Positions 1-6,110 of a stretch of DNA of 21,835 nt are shown here, piece after piece. Position 1 is the stretch's first letter. Each line of letters opens with the position of its first letter. A model generated the notes under the pieces. It had not been told where the DNA came from and made no database searches. It worked only from the letters and a program-made list of their open reading frames with translations. A program made the translations under genes and the position numbers. This stretch comes from a virus, in IMG/VR virus record IMGVR_UViG_3300006990_000192, positions 1 through 21,835 of that record. The stretch is one strand, 5' to 3'.

Positions 1-164
1 CGTTCGTTTTCTTTTTGTATCCAATCCTGTAGTAGAGATATATAAATTTCCCTCTCCCACGGTATCATATTTTCCAATTCAGATAAACTGTATTGGTGAT
101 GTTGCATCATTGCAAAGTTAGTCTTATAATGGTTTACAAGACTTTCATGTGAGAGGCCTAGGTA
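1..164 (-). CDS. gp51: gp51-like hub assembly protein, expressed as -1 frameshift extension of gp26 (partial, runs off window)
   Basis: On the minus strand an open frame starts at the T run that ends gp26 and continues off the window edge. It reads ..FFYLGLSHESLVNHYK.. then ..SLSELENMIPWEREIY.., a pattern I recognise from gp51-type proteins of marine T4-like phages (from memory). This frame is closed by a TAG at 173-171, just upstream of the T run, so it opens only at the slippery site. The protein-like sequence starts well before the first Met codons (110-108 and 107-105), and those have no visible ribosome-binding site. I infer that it is made mainly as a gp26-gp51 fusion by -1 slippage, like lambda G/G-T. 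T4 gp51 acts catalytically in baseplate hub assembly. At least 54 post-slip residues are in view; the C-terminus is outside. Alternative: independent initiation at 110. Confidence 0.72.
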
Positions 165-856
165 AAAAAACTAGCAATCCCCTTTAATTCAACATCATTT
201 TTTTCACTACAATTAACACAATCAAATTTTACATTATGTGTTATTGCCGGTAGTTCCTCAAAGAATTGTGTTATCTTTTGGAATTGACCACTGTTTAATC
301 CATCAATAAATTCATTTAATTCTTTTTCACTATAAGAATTTGCTGAATATACATTGTCTGCATCGAATATATTCTCAATACATAATCCAATAATTTTCAT
401 CATCTCTTTAATTCCGCCTTCCTGATTCATATCTTCGACATCATTGATTGATGGGTATCTCATAGTAACGCCAACATCATCAGTTAATTTAATAATGGAA
501 TCAACACTTCCATCAGGTAGTTTGATTTCATCTAGGTCAATGTTTATATCATTAAGTGTTTCGCAAGCGGTACACTTTAATCTAACATCAATCTTTTCAC
601 CAACTGATTTCGATCTTAAAGCTAAAAATAAAGCTTCAATATCAAACATAGCAAGTTTTTCAACATTTATTTCATCAAGTACGCAAGCCTTGATAACATC
701 TTTTACGGCTCTCATAATTTGCTTATTGTCCTGGGACTCCATAGCAAGCATAAGAATCTTTTCCTCTTTTACAAGGTAAGGTCTAAAAGTGACCTCTTTA
801 TTCAGCGATGGTACCATTGTGGTATATTTCGCTGTATTTAATTGTGGCAAAGCCAT
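158..856 (-). CDS. gp26: Baseplate hub assembly protein gp26 (T4_baseplate family)
   Basis: A 232-residue protein matching the T4 gp26 family (T4 gp26 is about 208 aa), needed to assemble the central baseplate hub. The N-terminus (MALPQLNTAKYTTMVPSL) and the general plan are typical of marine T4-like homologues. Two CxxC pairs (Cys95/98 and Cys213/216) could form a zinc ribbon joining the middle and the C-terminal end. The start at 856 has a strong Shine-Dalgarno sequence (AGGAGA) upstream and follows the gp54-like gene by 22 bp. The last codons are AGT TTT TTT ACC TAG, a T7 run at which a -1 slip would replace the C-terminal Thr with a gp51-like extension. The protein is therefore probably made in short and long forms. 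Identity is from remembered family resemblance. Confidence 0.82.
   Translation of the reverse strand: MALPQLNTAKYTTMVPSLNKEVTFRPYLVKEEKILMLAMESQDNKQIMRAVKDVIKACVLDEINVEKLAMFDIEALFLALRSKSVGEKIDVRLKCTACETLNDINIDLDEIKLPDGSVDSIIKLTDDVGVTMRYPSINDVEDMNQEGGIKEMMKIIGLCIENIFDADNVYSANSYSEKELNEFIDGLNSGQFQKITQFFEELPAITHNVKFDCVNCSEKNDVELKGIASFFT
164..170 (-). promoter_or_regulatory. Candidate -1 programmed ribosomal frameshift slippery heptamer T TTT TTT
   Basis: The minus strand carries seven T residues, phased T TTT TTT in the gp26 frame, two codons before the gp26 stop (160-158). This fits the X XXY YYZ rule for tandem -1 slippage: both tRNA-Phe can re-pair perfectly. After a -1 slip the next codon is TAC at 164-162, leading into the gp51-like frame. 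The -1 frame has a stop at 173-171, so the only overlap between the two frames is the few bases around this run. I found no convincing stem-loop just downstream. Confidence 0.7.
179..184 (-). promoter_or_regulatory. Internal Shine-Dalgarno-like stimulator (AAGGGG) upstream of the slippery run
   Basis: Read on the minus strand, AAGGGG lies within gp26 and ends 8 nt before the T7 run. In E. coli dnaX a similarly placed internal Shine-Dalgarno element raises -1 frameshifting by pairing with 16S rRNA. No start codon sits at the right distance to use it for ordinary initiation, so a frameshift-stimulating role is the simplest reading. In an A+T-rich genome a four-G run is conspicuous, but chance is possible. 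Confidence 0.5.
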
Positions 857-878
857 AATATTCTCCTATAATATAATA

Positions 879-1514
879 TTAACCAAATATATCAAGTGCT
901 GCCCTGATACCACTGCCTGTACTGCTTAATGGTCCTTCAGGAACAAATTTGTCATATGCAAAAGTCACACTCATTTTTACAACATCCTGGCCATCCTGAG
1001 ATAATTCAATACCTTCAATGGCAGTGGGAAAGGCTTTTATAAGCTTTGTCCCATAAACAGGAGTATTTTGCTCATCTAACTGTTGTATAATTAGATCAAC
1101 CGCATAATTATTTTTATATCCTACGATATAATTATCTGCGGAAAAAATATTTGACATCCAATTGTCAAACATCTTTCTCATATAATAATCATTTGTCAAT
1201 AGGAACGATACTGTTACATCGTCATCGATAAATGTATATGGAAATTTATTACTTTGTTTAAAATCTTGATGTTCAAAGGTACTAATATTTCTACCCGGTA
1301 GTGTTATACTTTGACATAAAATAGATATATCTCTTGGGTCATTTATTAGATTATCCTTTTCAAAATTACCTGATATTATTGAACCTATAATACTATCAAG
1401 ATTTATATTTAATATTGACTGAGACGGTGGTGTAAAAATTACATTAAATCTGTTTGATTTTGCTAGTCCACCTTTTTTACTAATGGTTGATTTTAAATTT
1501 TCGATACTACTCAT
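879..1514 (-). CDS. gp54: gp54-like baseplate-tail tube initiator / tail-tube-fold protein
   Basis: A 211-residue protein with the landmarks of the T4 tail-tube fold family (gp19, gp48, gp54): a start like SNRFNVIF (residues about 21-28), the strand motif SITLPGRNIS near residue 70, and the C-terminal strand pair FPTAIEGIELSQDGQD followed by VTFAYDKF, which parallels T4 gp54 (PELSYDGDNQ then VTFAYR). T4 gp54 is about 320 aa, so this is a shorter version without the long C-terminal tail. In T4, gp54 binds gp48 on top of the hub and starts tail-tube polymerisation. The ATG overlaps the stop of the upstream gene (TAATG), with GAGAAG as ribosome-binding site. The alternative is another tube-fold subunit (gp19-like); the baseplate context favours gp54. 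Confidence 0.6.
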   Translation of the reverse strand: MSSIENLKSTISKKGGLAKSNRFNVIFTPPSQSILNINLDSIIGSIISGNFEKDNLINDPRDISILCQSITLPGRNISTFEHQDFKQSNKFPYTFIDDDVTVSFLLTNDYYMRKMFDNWMSNIFSADNYIVGYKNNYAVDLIIQQLDEQNTPVYGTKLIKAFPTAIEGIELSQDGQDVVKMSVTFAYDKFVPEGPLSSTGSGIRAALDIFG

Positions 1515-2107
1515 TAACTTCTCGCTATACTAATGCTATCCTTCCATACAGAAGATTTAGCTTTTCTTACAAATTGTTCTGTCGGTAAGAATATTGCTAT
1601 TTCCCAATCAGTCATTGGTACTCTGGAAAATGGTGATTTAACATGTTTACCTAAATAATGTTTAAAACACGGTTTAAATTCTTTATATTTTCTTACACCT
1701 TGTAACAAACTATATCTCATTTTTACTAATCTTGTTTTGTCTGTTACCTTATTTGGAGCAGTTTTCATTAATTGGTCAAGAAATTCTGCTCTTATATCTG
1801 GCCTTAAATAATGTAAGTTTAATCCATAAAAGCCATCTTTACCTGCTGGTTCCACAAATATTGTAAGTGGAAACCTATCGTAATATGGTAATGTTTTCTT
1901 ATATTTTGGGTCATAAAAATACATATACATACTACCAGGTAGTGTTCTAGTCGTTCTGTCAAGTGCACTATCCTTTAATATTCTACTTCTGCCCGGCATT
2001 TGTAGCTCTTGTACCTTCTTTTCAAACCATTTCTTTGAATCTTTAGTTCGTGCTGTAATACCTGCTCTTTGAGCTTGGGCCTGTAATGTATCGAATAAAC
2101 TTGCCAT
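1514..2107 (-). CDS. Conserved T4-like virion protein, possibly DNA end protector gp2
   Basis: A 197-residue basic protein starting MASLFDTLQAQAQRAG, with a central block MYMYFYDPKYKKTLPYYDRF followed by LNLHYLRPDIRAEFLD, and a C-terminal part with HYLGKHVKSPF and WEIAIFLPTEQF. I recognise these blocks as a family conserved in T4-like phages that is often annotated as the gp2 DNA end protector. T4 gp2 protects packaged DNA ends and is longer (about 274 aa). The gene lies directly downstream of a gp4-like gene; in T4, genes 2 and 4 are neighbours too, which supports the guess. The name is not certain, so no symbol is given. Its ATG follows a perfect late promoter octamer by only 6 nt and has no visible Shine-Dalgarno sequence. 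Confidence 0.55.
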   Translation of the reverse strand: MASLFDTLQAQAQRAGITARTKDSKKWFEKKVQELQMPGRSRILKDSALDRTTRTLPGSMYMYFYDPKYKKTLPYYDRFPLTIFVEPAGKDGFYGLNLHYLRPDIRAEFLDQLMKTAPNKVTDKTRLVKMRYSLLQGVRKYKEFKPCFKHYLGKHVKSPFSRVPMTDWEIAIFLPTEQFVRKAKSSVWKDSISIARS

Positions 2108-2113
2108 ATAATC

Positions 2114-2121
2114 TATTTATA
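2114..2121 (-). promoter_or_regulatory. T4-type late promoter octamer TATAAATA, near-leaderless arrangement
   Basis: A perfect TATAAATA on the minus strand in the 20-bp gap between the gp4-like and gp2-like genes. Taking the T4 late -10 element to span about -13 to -6, transcription would start at about 2108, one base before the ATG at 2107. The sequence from here into the gene (TATAAATAGATTATATGGCA) is nearly identical to that at gp25. Confidence 0.6.
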
Positions 2122-2127
2122 TGGTTT

Positions 2128-2568
2128 TTAGAGTACTTTGATGCCTATATTCTTTAAAGTTTCTTCAGTCCATACTTGGAACTTCCAACCTTTATGTTTG
2201 GCAAATGCGTCAGCTGCTTCCCATTTGTCTTGATTTTTAATGTAATCTAATTGTTCATTAATATATCTTTTGGTTTTGCGTGACCTTTTCTTTGGTGGTT
2301 GTGTTTGTGATTTAGGTTTTATTTCAACTAGATATGTTTCTTTGTTATCCATTTGGATTAAAAGGTCAACATAGTAACGATGCAATCTTTTATCCACAGT
2401 TGATTTATATGGTACTACTATCTCCTCACTATTCCAGAGTTTTACTTTTGGATTTGCCTCGCACCAACGAAATGCATTTCTTTCCCATAAGGAACGAAAC
2501 ACTACTGTATTTGGATTTCCGGCATATTTATCCGGATTCTTTATTTTGTATTTCCCTTTGTAAGCCAT
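2128..2568 (-). CDS. gp4: Head completion protein gp4 (gp50/65 family), nuclease-like fold
   Basis: A 146-residue protein, close to T4 gp4 (150 aa), which is required to complete DNA-filled heads before tail joining. Visible motifs: SLWERNAFRWCE (residues 26-37), HRYYVDLLIQ (63-72) and TYLVEIKPK (78-86). Glu29, Asp68, Glu82 and Lys84 fit a PD-(D/E)xK nuclease-type arrangement (E..D..ExK), also suggested for this family. A basic segment PPKKRSRKTKR follows (residues 91-101). It is the first gene of the minus-strand operon. AGG at 2581-2579 is the likely ribosome-binding site, 10 nt before the ATG, and its late promoter lies at 2604-2597. Confidence 0.75.
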   Translation of the reverse strand: MAYKGKYKIKNPDKYAGNPNTVVFRSLWERNAFRWCEANPKVKLWNSEEIVVPYKSTVDKRLHRYYVDLLIQMDNKETYLVEIKPKSQTQPPKKRSRKTKRYINEQLDYIKNQDKWEAADAFAKHKGWKFQVWTEETLKNIGIKVL

Positions 2569-2576
2569 TATAAATA
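2569..2576 (+). promoter_or_regulatory. T4-type late promoter octamer TATAAATA driving the plus-strand baseplate operon
   Basis: A perfect TATAAATA immediately next to the gp4-like start codon (which reads the other way). The predicted start is near 2582, giving a leader of about 36 nt to the gp48 ATG at 2618, with Shine-Dalgarno AGGA at 2606-2609. The late sigma gp55 and sliding-clamp system of T4-like phages recognises this octamer. Confidence 0.75.
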
Positions 2577-2596
2577 AACCTATATATGTTTTATTT

Positions 2597-2604
2597 TATT
2601 TATA
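2597..2604 (-). promoter_or_regulatory. T4-type late promoter octamer TATAAATA driving the minus-strand operon (gp4 to gp26/51)
   Basis: The plus strand reads TATTTATA, so the minus strand carries a perfect TATAAATA. The predicted start is near 2591 and the leader to the gp4-like ATG (2568) is about 23 nt. It forms a perfect 10-bp inverted repeat (2569-2578 with 2595-2604) with the opposing promoter, so the two elements face each other. Confidence 0.75.
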
Positions 2605-2617
2605 CAGGAAAAAAGGT

Positions 2618-3433
2618 ATGGCTACAATAGTATTTCCACCAAGCTTAAGAACATCTGGTCCCGACGGAGAAGGATTACCAACAATCAGATTTAGTGCAAG
2701 TAAAAAAGGCGAAGGTGTAGGAGAATTTGAAAATGTTCAATTATACATGCCATCAGGGTTACAATTTCAGGATAGTGCACAGTATAATAACATTGATTTA
2801 GGTGTTATACAGGCAGCAAGAGGATTAGTAAAAAGGACAGATGGTACATTTGGTTTTAATGATTCATTAAAAGGAGACCAACTCGAGGTTGCAGGATTAA
2901 AACTAGCTGATAAATTAGGTGCTGACCAATCACTAACAGGAGCTACAGCATTAAGTAAAGGTATCGCATTTAATCCACAAACTGCATTAGCATTTGAAGG
3001 GGTAAATTTAAGAACATTTTCATTTGCATTTACTCTTGTACCAGAATCAGAAAAAGATTCAAAGACCATTAGACAAGTTGAAAACTTTTTTAGGAAATAT
3101 CTCTACCCAGAGGTAAACGGATTTGTTGCACATTATCCACCAATTTTTTCTATTAGATTTTATGATGGTGTTAATGGCGATACAGAAAGCAGATATATGC
3201 CTATGATACACGATTCATATTTAACAGGTATGGATTTACAAATCAACCCAGAAGGAAATAGTTTTCACAAAACAAGCAATGGTTATGCACCAACTGCAAC
3301 TCAATTAACATTATCATTTGCTGAAGGCAGAATGCTTTCTAGGCATGATATATACAGAAAAGGTTCCTTGGAATATAATACAGATAGGCCAAACTCAGCA
3401 GGTATAACAGCCGAGACTAGTGGAGAAGGATAA
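2618..3433 (+). CDS. gp48: Baseplate tail tube cap gp48
   Basis: A 271-residue protein resembling gp48 of marine T4-like phages (T4 gp48 is 364 aa). Typical blocks are the N-terminal VQLYMPSGLQFQDSAQYNNI (residues about 41-60), the strand FSFAFTLVPESEKDSKTIRQ in the middle, YPPIFSIRFYDG, and the C-terminal ATQLTLSFAEGRMLSRHDI. In T4, gp48 caps the hub, binds gp54 and joins baseplate to tail tube; it shares the tail-tube fold. It is the first gene of the plus-strand operon, with AGGA 8 nt before the ATG and its own late promoter. The next gene overlaps it by one base (TAATG). Confidence 0.78.
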   Translation: MATIVFPPSLRTSGPDGEGLPTIRFSASKKGEGVGEFENVQLYMPSGLQFQDSAQYNNIDLGVIQAARGLVKRTDGTFGFNDSLKGDQLEVAGLKLADKLGADQSLTGATALSKGIAFNPQTALAFEGVNLRTFSFAFTLVPESEKDSKTIRQVENFFRKYLYPEVNGFVAHYPPIFSIRFYDGVNGDTESRYMPMIHDSYLTGMDLQINPEGNSFHKTSNGYAPTATQLTLSFAEGRMLSRHDIYRKGSLEYNTDRPNSAGITAETSGEG

Positions 3434-4245
3434 TGAGTTTTTTTAAACAATTTCCAAAAATAGATTACGATTTTAGAAATACAGGTACAAATCAAAAAAT
3501 GACGGATATTTATAGAAGTATTCGTGTTTTACCAACCTTTTTAGACCAAATATCTGGTTATAGATTTTATGAAATAGCAAATGGAGAAAGACCTGACATT
3601 GTATCACAAAGGTTATATGGTACAGCCAATTATTATTGGACATTTTTTGTTGTAAATGATTTTTTACATGATGGTTACAGAGCATGGCCAATGAGTCAAG
3701 AACAATTAGCGGCCTACCTTGCAAAAGAATATGAAGGATATGTTATTACAACAAACACAATCGTTCGTACTAATTCAGATGGTATTATTACCGACCATGA
3801 AAATAGTATAGCAGGTAGATTTCAATTAGGCGAAACTATTACTGGTGCCACATCTGGTGCGTCAGGAACATTAACCAAGAAGAACATTGATATGAATCAA
3901 TTAGTAATACAGAATGTGACTGGTAATTTTATTGGTAATCCGGATTTAGTACAAAACGAAACTGAATCAATTATTGGTGCCACATCAGACGATAATGTTT
4001 CAACATATCAAGCTTTTAAATATATAGATGCCCCGTATTATTATTTCCTTGAAAATGATGCTAATAAAAAACCAGTAAGTAATGCAGTCTTTGTAACTGG
4101 TGGTACACCACAAAGCGATTTGGCATATCAAACATACCGTGATTATGAATTTGAATTAAATGAGCAAAGGTCAAAAATTCGTTATATTGACCCTAATTAT
4201 ATAGAACAATTTGTAAATGATTTCGAAGAACTTTTAAATGAGTAG
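3433..4245 (+). CDS. gp53: Baseplate wedge subunit gp53, with an internal beta-module insertion
   Basis: The N-terminal 105 residues match gp53: MTDIYRSIRV (23-32), SGYRFYEIANGERPDIVSQR (41-60) and LYGTANYYWTFFVVNDF (61-77), paralleling T4 MTDIFR.., AGYRLRTYYI and IYGNPQLYWVLLMCND. The C-terminus (ELNEQRSKIRYIDPNYIEQF) matches the T4 end. T4 gp53 has 196 aa and locks neighbouring wedges together; this one has 270. Much of the difference is an insertion at residues about 127-190 (GETITGATSGASGTL..NVTGNFIG) that resembles modules in other proteins of this window. Ribosome-binding site GGAGAAGG; the start overlaps the gp48 stop. Confidence 0.85.
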   Translation: MSFFKQFPKIDYDFRNTGTNQKMTDIYRSIRVLPTFLDQISGYRFYEIANGERPDIVSQRLYGTANYYWTFFVVNDFLHDGYRAWPMSQEQLAAYLAKEYEGYVITTNTIVRTNSDGIITDHENSIAGRFQLGETITGATSGASGTLTKKNIDMNQLVIQNVTGNFIGNPDLVQNETESIIGATSDDNVSTYQAFKYIDAPYYYFLENDANKKPVSNAVFVTGGTPQSDLAYQTYRDYEFELNEQRSKIRYIDPNYIEQFVNDFEELLNE

Positions 4246-5566
4246 TGCAATAGGAGCAACAAGAGTTGTTGATGGCAACTCAGTCACACCAACCAGTTAT
4301 GTAGTCTCAAAGGCTATATTAAATACCAATTCAGGATTAGAATTAGATATATCTAATGTTGTTAATAGATTTTATATTATAGAATCCATTAATAATCCAT
4401 TCCTTGAAATGGATATACAAATAGTTGATGGTGCTAACTTATTAGAAGAACATAAAATTAATGGTAATGAAAAAATCTCTATTACAATTCAAAGAAATCC
4501 TATAAAAAATAGTGAACAAAATAAAATTAAATGGGAATTAAACTTAAGAATTGCAGAAGTATTTGGATATGTAAAGGATTTACCAACAAAACAATTTTAT
4601 AAATTTAAATGTGTATCAGAACATTTATATATTAATGCATCTAAAACTCTAGTAAAACCATTTGATGGTACGATAGGTACATTAATAAAAAAAATATGTA
4701 AAGATGATTTAAAAATAAAAAAATTTAATGTTAATACAAGTAGTAAAAATAATATTAAAGGAATATATCCACGTATCAGACCAATCCAGGCAGCAAATTG
4801 GTTATTAGAAAATGCATTCGAAGATAATACACATTTTTATTTTTGGGAATCAATATTAGATGGTGTACAATTAGATTCATATAAAAATTTAATAAACAAT
4901 AAGGTATATAAAAAATTAGAATTTAAACCTGGATTTAAATATGATGTAGGCACACCTGAATCATATGACGAACAGTCAAAAAGAATTAGAACAATAACTG
5001 GCCCTTTAGGTATGGGTAAAATGGCTCAAATATCAAGAGGTACTTATGCTTCTACATTACATACTGTTGATATTGCAGAGAAAAAATACGAAAAGTTTTT
5101 TTATCCAAAAAATACAACTAACAAGAGCAAAGGTGATAAGGTACATAAATTAAATAAAGAGCAACCATGGAATAGTAAAGATAAAATTGATGACCAAACA
5201 TATGACCAATTAAGAAATAGTAAAAATTATTTTGTATCACTTAATTCTAAAGCTTTTAACTTAGATAATTATCATGGTCCAACTAAACCAACATTGTTAA
5301 AAAATGAAGCTCATAAAAATTCATTATTATTTCAAAATTTTACCATTACAATACCTGGTGATTTTGAAATGAAGGCTGGCCAGATAATCGAAATGGATGT
5401 TATTAAATCATCTACATATGAATACTTAGGCGAACCAAAAAGTATGATTGACACATATATATCAGGTAAATATATTATTAAAAAAATTACTCATACTTTT
5501 GACCAAGAATTTTTATCTGAAGTCGAAATTATGAGAGATTCAGTGGGAGTAAAGATTAATGCGTAG
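4238..5566 (+). CDS. gp27: Baseplate central hub protein, gp27-like
   Basis: A 442-residue protein directly upstream of the gp5 spike gene. It begins with a tube-like beta domain (VSKAILNTNSGLELDISNVV, residues about 23-42; FLEMDIQIVDGANLLEEHKI) and continues with IRPIQAANWLLENAFEDN (residues about 182-199), a block typical of gp27/gpD-type hub proteins. T4 gp27 has 391 aa; three copies form the torus that holds gp5 and mimics the tail tube. The identification rests on these motifs and position, without an alignment. It is the most A-rich and Lys/Asn-rich gene here. It overlaps gp53 by 8 bp and gp5 by 8 bp, suggesting translational coupling. Confidence 0.65.
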   Translation: MSSAIGATRVVDGNSVTPTSYVVSKAILNTNSGLELDISNVVNRFYIIESINNPFLEMDIQIVDGANLLEEHKINGNEKISITIQRNPIKNSEQNKIKWELNLRIAEVFGYVKDLPTKQFYKFKCVSEHLYINASKTLVKPFDGTIGTLIKKICKDDLKIKKFNVNTSSKNNIKGIYPRIRPIQAANWLLENAFEDNTHFYFWESILDGVQLDSYKNLINNKVYKKLEFKPGFKYDVGTPESYDEQSKRIRTITGPLGMGKMAQISRGTYASTLHTVDIAEKKYEKFFYPKNTTNKSKGDKVHKLNKEQPWNSKDKIDDQTYDQLRNSKNYFVSLNSKAFNLDNYHGPTKPTLLKNEAHKNSLLFQNFTITIPGDFEMKAGQIIEMDVIKSSTYEYLGEPKSMIDTYISGKYIIKKITHTFDQEFLSEVEIMRDSVGVKINA

Positions 5567-6110
5567 TGACCAATTTATAGGTGGAGATTTTACTTGGTTT
5601 ACAGCTGTAGTGGAAGATATAAATGATACAGATAATTTAAATCGTGTAAAAGTACGATGCCATGGTTGGCATACAGATGATACAACAATTTTAAAAACGA
5701 GTCATCTACCTTGGGCAACAGTAATAATGCCTGTTACTTCAGCATCAATACAAGGTAATGGTGGCAATCATCATTTAGAAGTAGGTTCATGGGTCGTAGG
5801 ATTCTTTAGAGATGGACCAAGTGCTCAGGACCCTATAATAATGGGTTCAATTGCTACACAAACAAACGGTACACAAGATATACCAACGGAATCATCAGTA
5901 GATAATAAAGTATATAAATCAAAAGCAGGCCATTTAATTGAAATTGATAATACATCTGATGATGAAACATTAAGTGTAACTCATGCAAAAGGTGCAAAAA
6001 TAACTATTGATAAAGATAATAATTTATCGATTACAAATAGTGGTACAACAAAGATTGAATCAGATGGTATTATAACAATTAAATCAGATATTAAAACAAC
6101 TATAATATAA
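5559..6110 (+). CDS. gp5: Central spike gp5, OB-fold plus short beta-helix, no lysozyme domain
   Basis: A 183-residue spike. The N-terminal OB fold is clear: FIGGDFTWFTAVVEDINDTD (residues 6-25), NRVKVRCHGWH (28-38), SHLPWATVIMPV, then EVGSWVVGFFRDGPSAQDPI (74-93), as in T4 gp5 and VgrG proteins. The C-terminal part (about 118-183) has the alternating pattern of a triple beta-helix needle (GHLIEIDN, KGAKITIDKDNNLSITNSG, GIITIKSD). T4 gp5 is 575 aa because a lysozyme domain sits between these parts; here the OB fold passes into the needle through a short linker, so no muramidase is present. It probably trimerises and sits under the gp27-like hub. No PAAR tip gene is seen nearby. Confidence 0.82.
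   Translation: MRSDQFIGGDFTWFTAVVEDINDTDNLNRVKVRCHGWHTDDTTILKTSHLPWATVIMPVTSASIQGNGGNHHLEVGSWVVGFFRDGPSAQDPIIMGSIATQTNGTQDIPTESSVDNKVYKSKAGHLIEIDNTSDDETLSVTHAKGAKITIDKDNNLSITNSGTTKIESDGIITIKSDIKTTII

Noticed and set aside
129-163. Stem-loop or pseudoknot stimulating the gp26/gp51 frameshift downstream of the slip site
   Set aside because: Short palindromes (CCTAGG, AGGCCT) exist but no convincing stem with suitable spacing could be drawn by eye.
444-779. Plus-strand open frame of 111 codons opposite gp26
   Set aside because: It lies wholly antisense to a clearly recognisable gene, has no ribosome-binding site or family resemblance, and its Ser/Ile-rich composition is a mirror of the real frame.
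3507-3514. TATTTATA (minus-strand TATAAATA) inside gp53; a similar one at 9192-9199 in gp6
   Set aside because: Both lie inside plus-strand genes with no minus-strand gene downstream. In sequence this A+T-rich a few octamers are expected by chance.
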